Positions 27,901-35,275 are shown, counted from the stretch's first letter. The stretch: 36,925 nucleotides of DNA from Flammeovirgaceae bacterium (GCA_023251155.1 JAHEZH010000046.1:1-36925); one strand, 5' to 3'. Translations and numbers: made by a program. The notes: generated by a model from the letters alone, not told the origin.

Positions 27901-27935
27901 GAAAATATCAGGGAACAGTTACTATTCTGAAATGA
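21906..27935 (+). CDS. Giant secreted adhesin-like protein: 18 MBG-type repeats, type IX sorting domain
   Basis: The 2009-residue product begins at the ATG at 21906 (the frame opens at a TTG three codons before). A signal peptide ends near KSQ (27). Residues 30-120 form one putative Ig domain. Residues 121-1510 are 18 tandem units of about 77 residues, each close to P-T-I-T-W-x-x-P-x-x-ITYGTxLSxTQLNA, then GTFTYTPASGTxLNAG, then NFTPTDxxNYNSVNGTT. Two MBG_2-like units follow (KANNDSRTYGASNPALT; SKLYGDDNPVF), then cadherin-like domains (NEDTRFDFTY, DYNGTDSFNW) and a final gliding-motility-type sorting domain (NAFTPNGDGVNDQWDI ... GNYFYTI). It should cross the outer membrane by type IX secretion and act as an adhesin. 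Its stop overlaps the PorP/SprF start (ATGA). Confidence 0.92.
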   Translation: MMLKVGFNKHYLVIVAVLLCCFTVKSQTAPDFTELTVPNGTYNAFYSTTITTTDAENNNRAITITGTLPGGVLFTDLNNGSAQIEGTPTEVGTFNFTLTVEDLVDATQNTHSYSLTIDKANPVITWVTPASITYGTALSSTQLNATADVVGTFVYTPDNGTQLNAGPDQTLTVSFTPTDAAHYTTAGSSVLLTVLKATPTVSWVEPSPITYGTALGSTQLTATASVAGTFTYTPASGTVLNAGVSQLLTVSFSPTDLSNYETVPSTTVHITVDKALPTITWTTPSAITYGTALSSVQLNATSTTPGTFTYSPASGTVLNAGNGQSLTASFAPTDAANYSSVPSTSVNIDVLKADPVLTWSTPGAITYPTPLSSTQLNATSSTPGTFTYTPASGTVLNAGPGQTLSASFTPSNTTNFNTGTITAQITVNKATPTVSWSAPAAIVYGTTLSATQLNATASVPGTFTYTPSAGATLSAGSQTLSVDFVPTSSNYNSVNGTTVSLTVTKATPTVTWNAPVAITYGTPLSATQQNATSSVPGNFFYSPASGTILNAGTDQLMITNFTPTDAANYNSVNGTSTVITVNKATPVITWTNPAAIPQGTPLSATQLNASSSVAGSFVYTPPAGTVLSAGANQVLTADFTPSNTTNYNSVNGTTVLINVNNKINPTITWNTPAAINYGTALSATQLNATASVAGSFSYTPASGTILNAGTQTLNVTFTPTDGATYNEASASVQIVVNKVTPVINWSTPAAITYGTALSATQLNATTSVAGTFTYTPSAGTVLNAGTPTLSVNFTPTDGANYNSVTGTTVNLTVNKANPVISWTNPAAITYGTALSSAQQNATANVAGSFVYSPVSGTILNAGANQNISVNFTPTDAVNYNTVNGTSVQITVNKATPTISWATPASITYGTALSATQLNASASVAGTLVYTPASGTVLNAGTQTLSVNFTPSNTSNYNSVNGTTVQIVVNKATPTITWTTPSAIVYGTTLSAAQLNATASVAGSFTYTPATGTQLNAGTQTLSANFTPTDAANFNSVNGTTVQLVVNKATPTITWSNPAAITYGTTLSGTQLNATASTPGTFTYTPAAGTLLNAGTQTLTANFTPSNTTNYNSVNGTAVQIVVNKATPVISWTTPASITYGTALSATQLNASANVAGTLVYTPASGTILNAGTQTLSVDFTPTVTANYNSVSGTTVQIVVNKATPTVTWPAPSSISLGTALGATQLNATASTTGTFTYSPPSGTQLGLGTHTLSVNFTPSNTSNFNSVNGTTVQITVNNKVSPTITWPAPAAITYGTAISNTQLNATANIPGSFTYSPASGAILNAGVQTLSLNFVPDDAANYNTINNFTTSITVNKATSTVTWSNPANITYGTPLSATQLNATASVPGTFTYSPAAGTLLNAGDNQNLQVSFTPTSSNYTTVPNTTVSISVNKATPVITWAAPAAITYGTALSSTQLNASSSAPGTFAYNPAAGTLLSAGANQSLNVLFTPTNAGNYNSATGATSIDVNKAPLSVKANNDSRTYGASNPALTTSITGFVNGETQTVIDTPPVATTTATVLSPVGNYPLTASGGVDDNYSFSYTSGLLTITKAVLNANPDDKSKLYGDDNPVFTMTYSGFLNGETEAVIDVRPTVSTTAVKLSPAGTYPISATGGADNNYNFSYTNGTLTVIANNPPVLKNFQVSVNEDTRFDFTYDQFYQNIVDDPGNKIAFIKIISLPVNGTLSWKGNRVSVGDEITSANNTFENFTYQPNTDYNGTDSFNWNSSDGIFLSANPASVTIRVIAVNDPPVLSNIESESIKYSLGDKGVPITQKLTVNDVDNNFMHSAKITIAENYSSGDNLAASPTMSTKIVAAFNTATGELTLKGKDTKSNYETALSGIVFSSPVNGSATISNKILTISVNDSTANSNIVSRVIEITEVFPELDIVNAFTPNGDGVNDQWDILNLDLYSKIKISIVNLEGINVFSCASPDCKWDGKLNGKELPSGNYFYTIDLNDGKRKYQGTVTILK
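22266..26437 (+). repeat. Tandem array of 18 MBG-type Ig repeats (about 232 bp each)
   Basis: Eighteen in-frame units of 76-78 codons fill 4.2 kb of the adhesin gene. Units 5 and 17 are shortened by one or two residues in the TSSNYN loop; units 7 and 15 end NNK instead of NK. Units 7 (AIPQGTPLS) and 15 (SISLGTALG) lack the YGT core. Protein identity between units is high while synonymous codons differ widely. Confidence 0.9.
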
Positions 27936-28951
27936 GCCACAAAATAAAAACAATACTGGCAACTGCTTTGGTGTACCTGTTGGTGTGTGCGCAAAGTCAT
28001 GCACAGGAAGTGGATTACACCCAATACTATTTGAATCTCCCCGCTGCGAATGCCGGTTTTACCGGCATGGAGGATTACCTCGATGTGAAGATGGGATTCC
28101 GTCAGGGATGGAGTGATTTCAATACCAAGAATAATAATTTTTACATAGCGGCGTATGGCATCTTGAATAAAGCAAAGCGATCCTCCACCATTAATAACTC
28201 GCTCCGCATCAGTAATCCCACCCTGTACAGGGAAATTCAATCCGACAAAAAACTCCGCAGAAAGCATGGCTTAGGTGGAATGATTGCCAATCGGAATTTC
28301 GGGCCTTATCAATCACTGAGCATCAACGCCAATTATGCGTACCACCTTCCTGTCTCCAAAACATTAAATCTGGCTTTTGGAACAAGGGTGAGTTATGCCA
28401 ATCAAAAAATTAACTTCGGCAATTTTACAGTGCGTGATGAAGTCAATGATGTGTTCTATCAGCAGCTGCTGCGTGCCAACCAGGGAATTCAGAATTTACT
28501 GTTGGCCGATTTCGGTTCTGTACTCTATTCTTCCCGGTTCTATTTTGGCATCTCCACCACGGGCTTAATTTCCAAACCCGTTAGCGGAGACAATTTACTG
28601 AATGAAAAAACAGACTCGCGCATCAATCTGCAGACAGCTGCCAATCTGGCTTTGGGAAACAACTTTACTTTAAGCCCTGCGGTTAAAATAATTCACTCAA
28701 GAGATTATGGATTACTCTGGACCGCAAGTACCCGGCTTCGTTACAAAGACATAATCTACCTGGGGCCTGGCTTTAACAGCGAAAAAAAATTATCACTGAT
28801 GGTAGGACTCTCTGCAGGCAACCGGTTAAGTATCAATTATTCCTACGATCAATACCTTTCTGATCTAAAAGATTTCAATGCCACTACTCATGAAGTAGTT
28901 ATGGGGATAGCCTTGTTCAAAAAATACGGAGTAACAACAAAATTCTGGTAA
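27932..28951 (+). CDS. PorP/SprF-family type IX secretion outer-membrane protein
   Basis: The 339-residue protein has a signal peptide (to about SHAQ, residue 24) and the opening DYTQYYLNLPAANAGFTG, a variant of the family's QYMFNxxxxNPAxAG block. The rest is barrel-like, with YQSLSINANYAYHLPVS and LSINYSYDQYLSDL near the end. SprF-type proteins are barrels needed for export or surface anchoring of a specific partner with a type B sorting domain, usually encoded next to them. The start codon overlaps the stop of the giant adhesin gene by four bases, so the adhesin is the likely client. Confidence 0.9.
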   Translation: MSHKIKTILATALVYLLVCAQSHAQEVDYTQYYLNLPAANAGFTGMEDYLDVKMGFRQGWSDFNTKNNNFYIAAYGILNKAKRSSTINNSLRISNPTLYREIQSDKKLRRKHGLGGMIANRNFGPYQSLSINANYAYHLPVSKTLNLAFGTRVSYANQKINFGNFTVRDEVNDVFYQQLLRANQGIQNLLLADFGSVLYSSRFYFGISTTGLISKPVSGDNLLNEKTDSRINLQTAANLALGNNFTLSPAVKIIHSRDYGLLWTASTRLRYKDIIYLGPGFNSEKKLSLMVGLSAGNRLSINYSYDQYLSDLKDFNATTHEVVMGIALFKKYGVTTKFW

Positions 28952-28957
28952 CATACA

Positions 28958-30232
28958 ATGAACCTCCTGATAAAGAAAACAGTATCCCTATTCGTTCTTG
29001 TACTTTGCTCGCTGGCTATTCAGGCACAGGAATTGAAATTTGAAAAAACAGAAAAATTAGGTGATCATATTAATTCCACTGCCGAAGAAATAAGTCCTTT
29101 ATTAACTCCTGACGGAAAGACATTATACTTTGCACGCGTTTTTCACCCGGATAACAACGGTGGTAAGATAGCAGGACTTGATATCTGGAGATCAGATAAA
29201 ACCGCTGAAGGTGAATGGACTCCTGCTACCAACAAATTCAAACAATGGAATACAAAAGGAAGCAACGCAGTAATTGGCATCAACAAAAACGGTACTGTTA
29301 TCTACCTCCTCAACTCCTATAACAAGAAAAGTGGTATTGCTTTTTCTAAATTATTGAATGGAGAATGGACATCCCCCGAAACCATTGTCATACCCGGCAT
29401 GGAACGTAGCGAGTTTGTAGGCTATTACATGAACCCCACGTTCGACATACTGCTGATATCCATGAACGATAAAGATTCATTTGGTCAGGAAGATTTGTAT
29501 GTGAGTATAAAAGGGCCGGGAGAAAAATGGAGCACTCCTTTAAATCTGGGGTCGACCATTAATACCGAGGGATTTGAAATTGCGCCCTACCTTTCCGAGG
29601 ATGGAAAGAAGATTTATTTCTCCAGCAACGGGCATGCAGGCTTGGGTGATGCCGATATCTTCGTATCGGAAAGACTCTATGAAAGCTGGACCGTATGGAG
29701 TAAACCGAAAAACCTGGGGAAACCTATTAACAGCGAAAAATTTGACGCCTATTTCACCCTACACAGCGACACTATCTGTACTTTTTCCAGCAATCGCGAT
29801 GCTGAATTTTCTGACATCTATCAAAGTATCTTCAAGCAACAAACCATATTAAAGGATTCCATCAACAAAATCGTTCAGGAAACGCAGCAGTTGCTCTCAG
29901 GACTGAAAGTAAATGATGCCGATAATAAGGACAAAGCGGAGTTCGTCTCTTTCGATCTCAACTCCTCCACTGTATCTGCACACGTTAAAGATCAGGTCAA
30001 TGCAGTGCTGCGCAAGCACAACACCAAACTCTTGAAATCCATCGAAATCACCGCCTTCGCTAATGATAGCACCACCCCTTCCATCAACTACTCTATTGCG
30101 CTGAATCGTTCCAAAAACGTATTGGAGTACATTCAGTTGCAAACCGGGGTAGCAAAAGAAAAACTGAAGACCAAAACTTCAAACGAAGTGGCTAAAGGAA
30201 AAAATGGAGTAGAGATTAAAGTTGTTTATTAA
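28958..30232 (+). CDS. Beta-propeller (PD40) plus degenerate OmpA-like domain protein
   Basis: The 424-residue protein has a signal peptide (to about IQAQ, 24). Residues about 45-285 contain propeller blades of PD40 type (SPLLTPDGKTLYFAR, APYLSEDGKKIYFSSNG, LGDADIFVSE). Residues about 320-424 align with an OmpA C-terminal domain: VSFDLNSSTV replaces the usual V-x-F-x2-S start, and NYSIALNRSKNVLEYI keeps the N-x6-R-x3-V spacing. The Asp of the TDxxG motif is shifted by one position, so peptidoglycan binding is doubtful. The architecture resembles PorE-like proteins that link type IX components to the wall. It starts six bases after the PorP/SprF gene and ends the cassette. Confidence 0.83.
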   Translation: MNLLIKKTVSLFVLVLCSLAIQAQELKFEKTEKLGDHINSTAEEISPLLTPDGKTLYFARVFHPDNNGGKIAGLDIWRSDKTAEGEWTPATNKFKQWNTKGSNAVIGINKNGTVIYLLNSYNKKSGIAFSKLLNGEWTSPETIVIPGMERSEFVGYYMNPTFDILLISMNDKDSFGQEDLYVSIKGPGEKWSTPLNLGSTINTEGFEIAPYLSEDGKKIYFSSNGHAGLGDADIFVSERLYESWTVWSKPKNLGKPINSEKFDAYFTLHSDTICTFSSNRDAEFSDIYQSIFKQQTILKDSINKIVQETQQLLSGLKVNDADNKDKAEFVSFDLNSSTVSAHVKDQVNAVLRKHNTKLLKSIEITAFANDSTTPSINYSIALNRSKNVLEYIQLQTGVAKEKLKTKTSNEVAKGKNGVEIKVVY

Positions 30233-30252
30233 ACACCATCCTTAGCCCACCA

Positions 30253-31380
30253 CTACTTCTTCTGGTGTGATGACCACCAGAAGTCCCTCAACCCCAGAAA
30301 TCGCTTTTCAAAATAATGGTAGCTGATATACGCTGCACCGTAAGCGGATAGAAACGCGATTACAAAAGCAATGAAGAAGTTGTGGATCAGATAATTATTC
30401 AATGCTAATGCGGCAACTAATATGACAAAATGGTAGATATACATACCGTATACTACTTTGCCAATATTGACGAGGGGTTTAAAATTAAATATTCCCTTGT
30501 AATCCTCCCTGATGAGCAGAATGATCACAAATAGAAATAGAAAATTGATCAGCGAGTAGGACCATACATGTTGCAGGTTTTCAATCATCGCCACCGATAG
30601 TCCTAAACTGGAAATACTGAAATCCGGATGAGTTCTTTTGATGAAGATATAATTGACGGCTCCGGCCGCTAATACCATCACCAGAGTCGCTCCCATCCAT
30701 TTTGCCGGTTGGGTGATTTTCTCACGCAAATTAAAGAGCGGGATTGCTGCCCCTATAGCAAATGCATCAAACTGACTGAGGGTGAATGCATAAGTAATCT
30801 CACCGGCCATCTCCGCCGTGTAACCGGCCCCCAGTACGTAGCTGGTCAGCCAGTACCTGAATACAGGTGCTGCTACCAGAGCAAATGCAATCAACCATTG
30901 CAGGTTTTTACGGCTCAGAAAATAAACCAGAAAAGGCCACACCAGATAAAATTGTTCTTCCAGTGCAAGCGACCAGAAATGAATAAACCAGATGCTGTTG
31001 AAATCAAGGTCAGTGATAAACCGGGTATAGTTGTAGCTGAAGGTGAGCAGATACGGTAAACGCTGTAAAAAGTCGCCCGGCTTACGAAATACGACATAGA
31101 TCGCAACAAACGCCAGGATGTAGACAAAATAGACTGGAAAAATGCGAAGTATCCTTCGCCAGTAAAACTGCCCGATATAGGTACCAAAAGGTTTGCTTTT
31201 GCTTTCCAGAAGGATTTCGGTGATCAGAAATCCCGACTGAACAAAAAACATTTGTATCCAAATCCAGGAAAAACCCATCACACTCCAGTCTTTTCCGTTC
31301 AACCGGAGGAAATGATAGAGCAAAACGAAGATAATTCCGAAACCCCGTATACCATCTAAAGACTGAATGTACTTTCTCAT
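30253..31380 (-). CDS. Acyltransferase 3 family membrane O-acyltransferase (OafA/YrhL type)
   Basis: The 375-residue protein has about ten membrane helices and the family features: SLDGIRGFG (7-15), His-23 in LLYHF, FFVQSGFLITEIL and RRILRIFPVYFVY. The family acetylates or otherwise acylates sugars of LPS, capsule or peptidoglycan at the inner membrane. There is no C-terminal SGNH domain. It is divergent from the exopolysaccharide operon beginning at 31549, which suggests the same polymer as substrate; that is inference. Confidence 0.9.
   Translation of the reverse strand: MRKYIQSLDGIRGFGIIFVLLYHFLRLNGKDWSVMGFSWIWIQMFFVQSGFLITEILLESKSKPFGTYIGQFYWRRILRIFPVYFVYILAFVAIYVVFRKPGDFLQRLPYLLTFSYNYTRFITDLDFNSIWFIHFWSLALEEQFYLVWPFLVYFLSRKNLQWLIAFALVAAPVFRYWLTSYVLGAGYTAEMAGEITYAFTLSQFDAFAIGAAIPLFNLREKITQPAKWMGATLVMVLAAGAVNYIFIKRTHPDFSISSLGLSVAMIENLQHVWSYSLINFLFLFVIILLIREDYKGIFNFKPLVNIGKVVYGMYIYHFVILVAALALNNYLIHNFFIAFVIAFLSAYGAAYISYHYFEKRFLGLRDFWWSSHQKK
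30259..30283. terminator. Hairpin between convergent genes, overlapping the acyltransferase 3' end
   Basis: CTTCTGGTG (30259-30267) and CACCAGAAG (30275-30283) form a perfect 9-bp stem with a 7-base loop. It starts 27 bases after the plus-strand cassette ends and covers the last codons of the minus-strand acyltransferase. No T-run follows on either strand, so terminator activity is uncertain. Confidence 0.4.
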
Positions 31381-31430
31381 AAGACGAAAAGCGCGAGGTA
31401 ATAAATGGGTTTAGAAGGACGGAAAAACAT

Positions 31431-31457
31431 CAAATTTAAATTAGAAAATGAATTCAA
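31431..31457 (-). promoter_or_regulatory. Possible promoter of the acyltransferase gene
   Basis: On the minus strand TTG (31455-31457), 16 bases, then TAAATTTG (31431-31438), an exact TAnnTTTG box. The predicted start near 31427 gives a leader of about 46 bases. The spacer is one base short of the usual range. Confidence 0.45.
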
Positions 31458-31520
31458 TCGATTTCGAGATGATCTGTTTAGCAAATAGCAAAGCTTTAGG
31501 AAAATATTGAATATATGGCG

Positions 31521-31528
31521 TAATTTTG
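31521..31528 (+). promoter_or_regulatory. Possible -7 box of the exopolysaccharide operon
   Basis: TAATTTTG matches TAnnTTTG exactly and sits 20 bases before the Wzc-like start codon. The -33 box is weak: TTTAG near 31495 at about 22 bases is the best candidate. Confidence 0.4.
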
Positions 31529-31548
31529 TTTAAATTCTTTAGCCCCAA

Positions 31549-33777
31549 ATGGAACTAGCTACGATTTTTAGATTATTAGTAAGCAAGATCTGGATTCTGA
31601 TCATCATACCCATAGTAGCGGCTGTAGGCGCCTACCTGTTTTCCCTTACTGCTGACAAAAAATACCGTTCCACTTCTCTGCTCACCACTGGCTTCACCAC
31701 CAACGAGAAGGTGCAGATCGCGGATGAACGAATTGACTTGTGGGTAGCCGGTGTAAAGTTTGATAACATGATCGAACGGATGAATTCGGAACTGGTGATG
31801 TCCATGCTCACGTATCATCTGATGGTACATGATCTGACCAGTGAAGTACCCTTCCGAAGATTAAAGAAAGAAGAGGATCCGCTGGCCAGCAAATCAAAAG
31901 AAGAAATTAAGGCCATTGTAGAGGTCTTTGAGCAGAAAATAGCAAAAATGGAAATGCTGTCTTCTTTCGATCCAAAAGAAAATGAACTGTTGGAATTAAT
32001 TAAAAAGTACAAGTATGCCGGGTGGCAATTAAAAAAGACACTTAGTATTAACCGGGCACGCTCTACGGATTTTGTTGAAGTGAACTTCGTATCCGAAAAC
32101 CCTCTTCTTTCTGCTTTTATCGTCAATACGCTCAGTGAACAGTATATCCGCTACGACAGCTCCCTGAAAACGGATATCTCGGATGAGTCCGTAAAGTTCT
32201 TCTCTGAGCTGGTGAATGAGAAAAAGAAAATTCTGGATGAGAAAACCCTTTTCCTCGACAAATTTAAATCGTCCAATAATTTATTAGGAGGTGACTTTTT
32301 GGAGTTGAAATCCACCCAGATTGTGGATTACGAACTGTTGCGCCAGGAAAAACTGGATGAGATCAGAAGCAAAAAATTATCGATCGCTGATGTGACGGAT
32401 CAAATTAATTCCCTGTCAGCCACCGCCACCACAGGCACCTCTTCTTCAGAAACCAACACCGCCATTCTTCAAATCCGGTCAAAGATTAATGATCTTAATC
32501 AGATTTATATCAACGGGGGTTCCAAAGATCAGGAGCTACTCAAGACCATTACCAATCTTCGTGCGCAATTGCAGCTCGAAATGAATAAGCTTGCCGAGAG
32601 TGGTACGGATACGGAGTTACCAAAAGTATCAAAGGAGAGTTTATTGGCTAAGAAAAGACAGTTAGAGCTTGAGCTGGAAATTACCCAGACCAATCTGGCA
32701 TCGTTGGAACAAACACTAATGAACCTGAAAAGCAGCGTTTCCGGATCGGCATCGAAGAAGTCAACCACCGAAGCCCTGGAGCGTGATGTAAAAACGGCAT
32801 CTGACGAATACCTTCAGGCATTGGAAAAATACAATACTGAAAAGAACAAATCGCTGCTATCCAAAAGTGCCATCACCATTACTCAAAGAGGGCAGCCCAA
32901 CCCTTCACCTGAATCATCCAAGACTGTATTAATCATTGGCCTGGCTTTCATGGGTAGCTTAGCCATGTGCACCTTCGTGATCATCGTTATTGAGTTCGCC
33001 GATCAGCGCATTAAGAATCCTGCCAAATTCGAAACCTATGCCGATCTTAATCTGATAGGCTGGATCAACACGATCACTATTAATAACCTGGATCTGAAAT
33101 CACTTTTCAGCGGAAAAACAGGAGACGAATCGCAGGAAAAATTCAAACATTTCCTGAGAAAGATCCGCTTTGAGGTAGAAAACTCTGGTGCAAAAGTATT
33201 GATGGTTACCAGTACCAAAAAAGGAGAAGGTAAGACATTCATGATTTTGTCACTGGCTTACTCACTGAGTTTATTGAACAAAAGATCATTGATAATCGAC
33301 ACTAACTTCAGAAATAACTCGCTAACGAAATTATTGATTGCGAAGCCTAATTTTCAAAAGATGCTGCAGGAAGATAATGACATCAAGTTATTGACTAGCC
33401 CGCTCAGCAAAAATGAGGAACCGGTAAGCAACGGTGGTAATATCATATCCAGAACAAGCGACAAAAACATTGATATCATCGGAAGCAGCTCTGGTTCAGA
33501 ATCACCTTCAGAGATTTTGGCAGGTCGCAATTTCAATGCAATGATTGAGCATTTAAGAAACACTTACGACTATATTTTCCTGGAAGGCGCATCGCTCAAT
33601 GAGTTTTCTGACACCAAAGAATTAATGTCTTTTGCCGATAAAGTGATCAGCGTCTTTGCAGCCGATTCGGTACTAAAAGCAATCGATCATGAATCGATCA
33701 ATTACTTTAAAAGCCTTAACGGAGTTTTTATGGGTGCCATTCTCAACAAAGTGGAGAGCAAAGATGTGGTACAATAA
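31549..33777 (+). CDS. Wzc-like polysaccharide chain-length protein with degenerate BY-kinase domain
   Basis: The 742-residue protein has the Wzz/Wzc layout. A helix at 14-33 and another at 457-482 flank a long periplasmic part with coiled-coil stretches (220-280, 365-430). The PxxP-like region RGQPNPSPES (447-456) precedes the second helix. Residues about 530-742 are a cytoplasmic ATPase domain with Walker A STKKGEGKTF (555-564) and Walker A' LIIDTNFR (581-588). The Walker B position, normally IIIDTPP, reads IFLEGAS (676-682), and there is no Tyr cluster at the end (NKVESKDVVQ). It probably organises Wzy-type polymer export but may not autophosphorylate. It heads the operon with the flippase and MBOAT genes. 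Confidence 0.87.
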   Translation: MELATIFRLLVSKIWILIIIPIVAAVGAYLFSLTADKKYRSTSLLTTGFTTNEKVQIADERIDLWVAGVKFDNMIERMNSELVMSMLTYHLMVHDLTSEVPFRRLKKEEDPLASKSKEEIKAIVEVFEQKIAKMEMLSSFDPKENELLELIKKYKYAGWQLKKTLSINRARSTDFVEVNFVSENPLLSAFIVNTLSEQYIRYDSSLKTDISDESVKFFSELVNEKKKILDEKTLFLDKFKSSNNLLGGDFLELKSTQIVDYELLRQEKLDEIRSKKLSIADVTDQINSLSATATTGTSSSETNTAILQIRSKINDLNQIYINGGSKDQELLKTITNLRAQLQLEMNKLAESGTDTELPKVSKESLLAKKRQLELELEITQTNLASLEQTLMNLKSSVSGSASKKSTTEALERDVKTASDEYLQALEKYNTEKNKSLLSKSAITITQRGQPNPSPESSKTVLIIGLAFMGSLAMCTFVIIVIEFADQRIKNPAKFETYADLNLIGWINTITINNLDLKSLFSGKTGDESQEKFKHFLRKIRFEVENSGAKVLMVTSTKKGEGKTFMILSLAYSLSLLNKRSLIIDTNFRNNSLTKLLIAKPNFQKMLQEDNDIKLLTSPLSKNEEPVSNGGNIISRTSDKNIDIIGSSSGSESPSEILAGRNFNAMIEHLRNTYDYIFLEGASLNEFSDTKELMSFADKVISVFAADSVLKAIDHESINYFKSLNGVFMGAILNKVESKDVVQ

Positions 33778-33818
33778 AAATGAACATTCCGTTTTACATA
33801 TTCTCTTAATTCTAGGTT

Positions 33819-35162
33819 TTGAAACTTAATCTCAACTCGTACTGGTTCAAGTCAGGAATATTCAGCTTACTTCAAAACCTGTCGCAATTGGTATTTGGAT
33901 TCGGTGGATTCTATTTTCTGGTCCGTCTGCTTAGCAAAGAAGAATTCGGAGGATGGACCCTTTTTCTCACTGTTACCTCCATGCTGGAAGTAGCCCGTGT
34001 AGGTTTCATCAAAAATGGGTTCATCAAATTCAGAGCTTCCGCTACGGAAGAGCTGCACGGCACCATCTTCACTTCCTCCTTTGTACTCAATTGCTGCTTT
34101 GCACTTTTGATTTCCGCTGGTATGATCATCTTCGGAAACAGTCTGGCTACCATCTGGAATACTCCGCAACTGATGCAGGTGTTTTATGTTTATGCGCTCA
34201 CCTCGCTGGTGCTCGTACCTTTCTTTCAGTTTGAATTTCTATTACACGCTGTCCTTGATTTCAGAAGTGTGTTTTACATTTATTTCATCAGAAATGGTCT
34301 GTTCTTCTTTTCTATTTTATTAAGCTATCTTGGCTATTATAAAATAACTCTCTCTAATCTGGTTATCTTCCATTTTTCCGCCGCATTATTATCTTCTGCG
34401 TGTGCTTATTTTCTGGTCAGAAAAATACTCGTCTTCTCCAACCGCATCGACAAAGAGTGGACCTGGAAACTGGTTCACTTTGGCAAATATGCCAGCGCCA
34501 CCAGCCTGAGCTCAATGCTTTACAGTGGTGCTGATCAATTCATGTTAGGATCGTTGATCTCTACCGCATCAGTAGCGACTTATGGTGCTGCCGCACGAAT
34601 TACCAGCCTCATCAATATTCCTTCTATGACACTGTCCACTATCCTGTTTCCGAAAACCGCACAACTGATCAGTTCGGAAGGTACCAAGGCGGTAAAAGAA
34701 CTCTACGAAAAATCAGTAGGAAGTATTGTTGGAATCATACTGCCGGGTGTTATTTTCGTTTTGCTTTTTCCTGAATTTGTAATGACAACAATAGCCGGTA
34801 AAGGGTACCTCGATGCCGTTCAGATTCTGAGCGTTTCTGTATTTTTCACTTTGCTCTTGCCATTCTCCTATCAGTTCGGAACTGTACTCGACTCCATTGG
34901 CTATCCCAATATCAATTTCTATTTTACGAGTGTCAGCCTGCTGGTTAATGTGACGCTGAATTATTTTCTGATTTCAAGATATGGAATCATGGGCGCTGTA
35001 TATGGAAATGCATCCGTTACGTTGGCCAGTTTTATTGTCATGCAGGCCATGCTGCGAAAAAAACTAAAGGTAAACACGCTGAACGTTTTTATTTGTGTCT
35101 TTGACTTCTATAAAAGCTGTTTCGTTTTTGCTCAGGATTTCCTTTTGAAAAAGAAAAAATGA
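33819..35162 (+). CDS. Wzx-type polysaccharide flippase
   Basis: The 447-residue protein has about 12-14 membrane helices and the MATE/MOP flippase look: LVFGFGGFYFLVRLLSKEEF (24-43) near the start, KYASATSLSSMLYSGADQFM mid-protein and a Lys-rich end. It should move lipid-linked oligosaccharide units across the inner membrane. No ATG fits the N-terminus; the TTG at 33819 gives the normal length. An ATG at 33780 in the same frame is cut off by two stops after nine codons. The stop overlaps the next gene's ATG by four bases. Confidence 0.85.
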   Translation: MKLNLNSYWFKSGIFSLLQNLSQLVFGFGGFYFLVRLLSKEEFGGWTLFLTVTSMLEVARVGFIKNGFIKFRASATEELHGTIFTSSFVLNCCFALLISAGMIIFGNSLATIWNTPQLMQVFYVYALTSLVLVPFFQFEFLLHAVLDFRSVFYIYFIRNGLFFFSILLSYLGYYKITLSNLVIFHFSAALLSSACAYFLVRKILVFSNRIDKEWTWKLVHFGKYASATSLSSMLYSGADQFMLGSLISTASVATYGAAARITSLINIPSMTLSTILFPKTAQLISSEGTKAVKELYEKSVGSIVGIILPGVIFVLLFPEFVMTTIAGKGYLDAVQILSVSVFFTLLLPFSYQFGTVLDSIGYPNINFYFTSVSLLVNVTLNYFLISRYGIMGAVYGNASVTLASFIVMQAMLRKKLKVNTLNVFICVFDFYKSCFVFAQDFLLKKKK

Positions 35163-35275
35163 AAAAGAAAAGAAAAGCAGATAAAGAAGACAGTAATAGT
35201 GGCCTTAGAAATTTGGTCATTATTTTCCTTCTCTTCTTTTTTGTAGCCATCTTCTTAAAAGTAGTTTTCTTTTAA
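35159..35275 (+). CDS. 38-residue single-pass membrane peptide overlapping the flippase stop
   Basis: An ATG at 35159 overlaps the flippase TGA (ATGA) and opens a 38-codon frame ending TAA at 35273-35275. The peptide has a basic, hydrophilic start (MKKKRKADKEDSNSG) followed by one hydrophobic helix (LVIIFLLFFFVAIFLKVVFF). The basic side should face the cytoplasm. I recognise no family. The overlap, the clean charge-then-helix design and its place between flippase and MBOAT genes argue that it is real; there is no other gene in 35163-35343. Confidence 0.65.
   Translation: MKKKRKADKEDSNSGLRNLVIIFLLFFFVAIFLKVVFF

Noticed and set aside
30709-31059. A 116-codon plus-strand frame
   Set aside because: It is antisense to the acyltransferase-3 gene, whose helices and catalytic motifs are intact.
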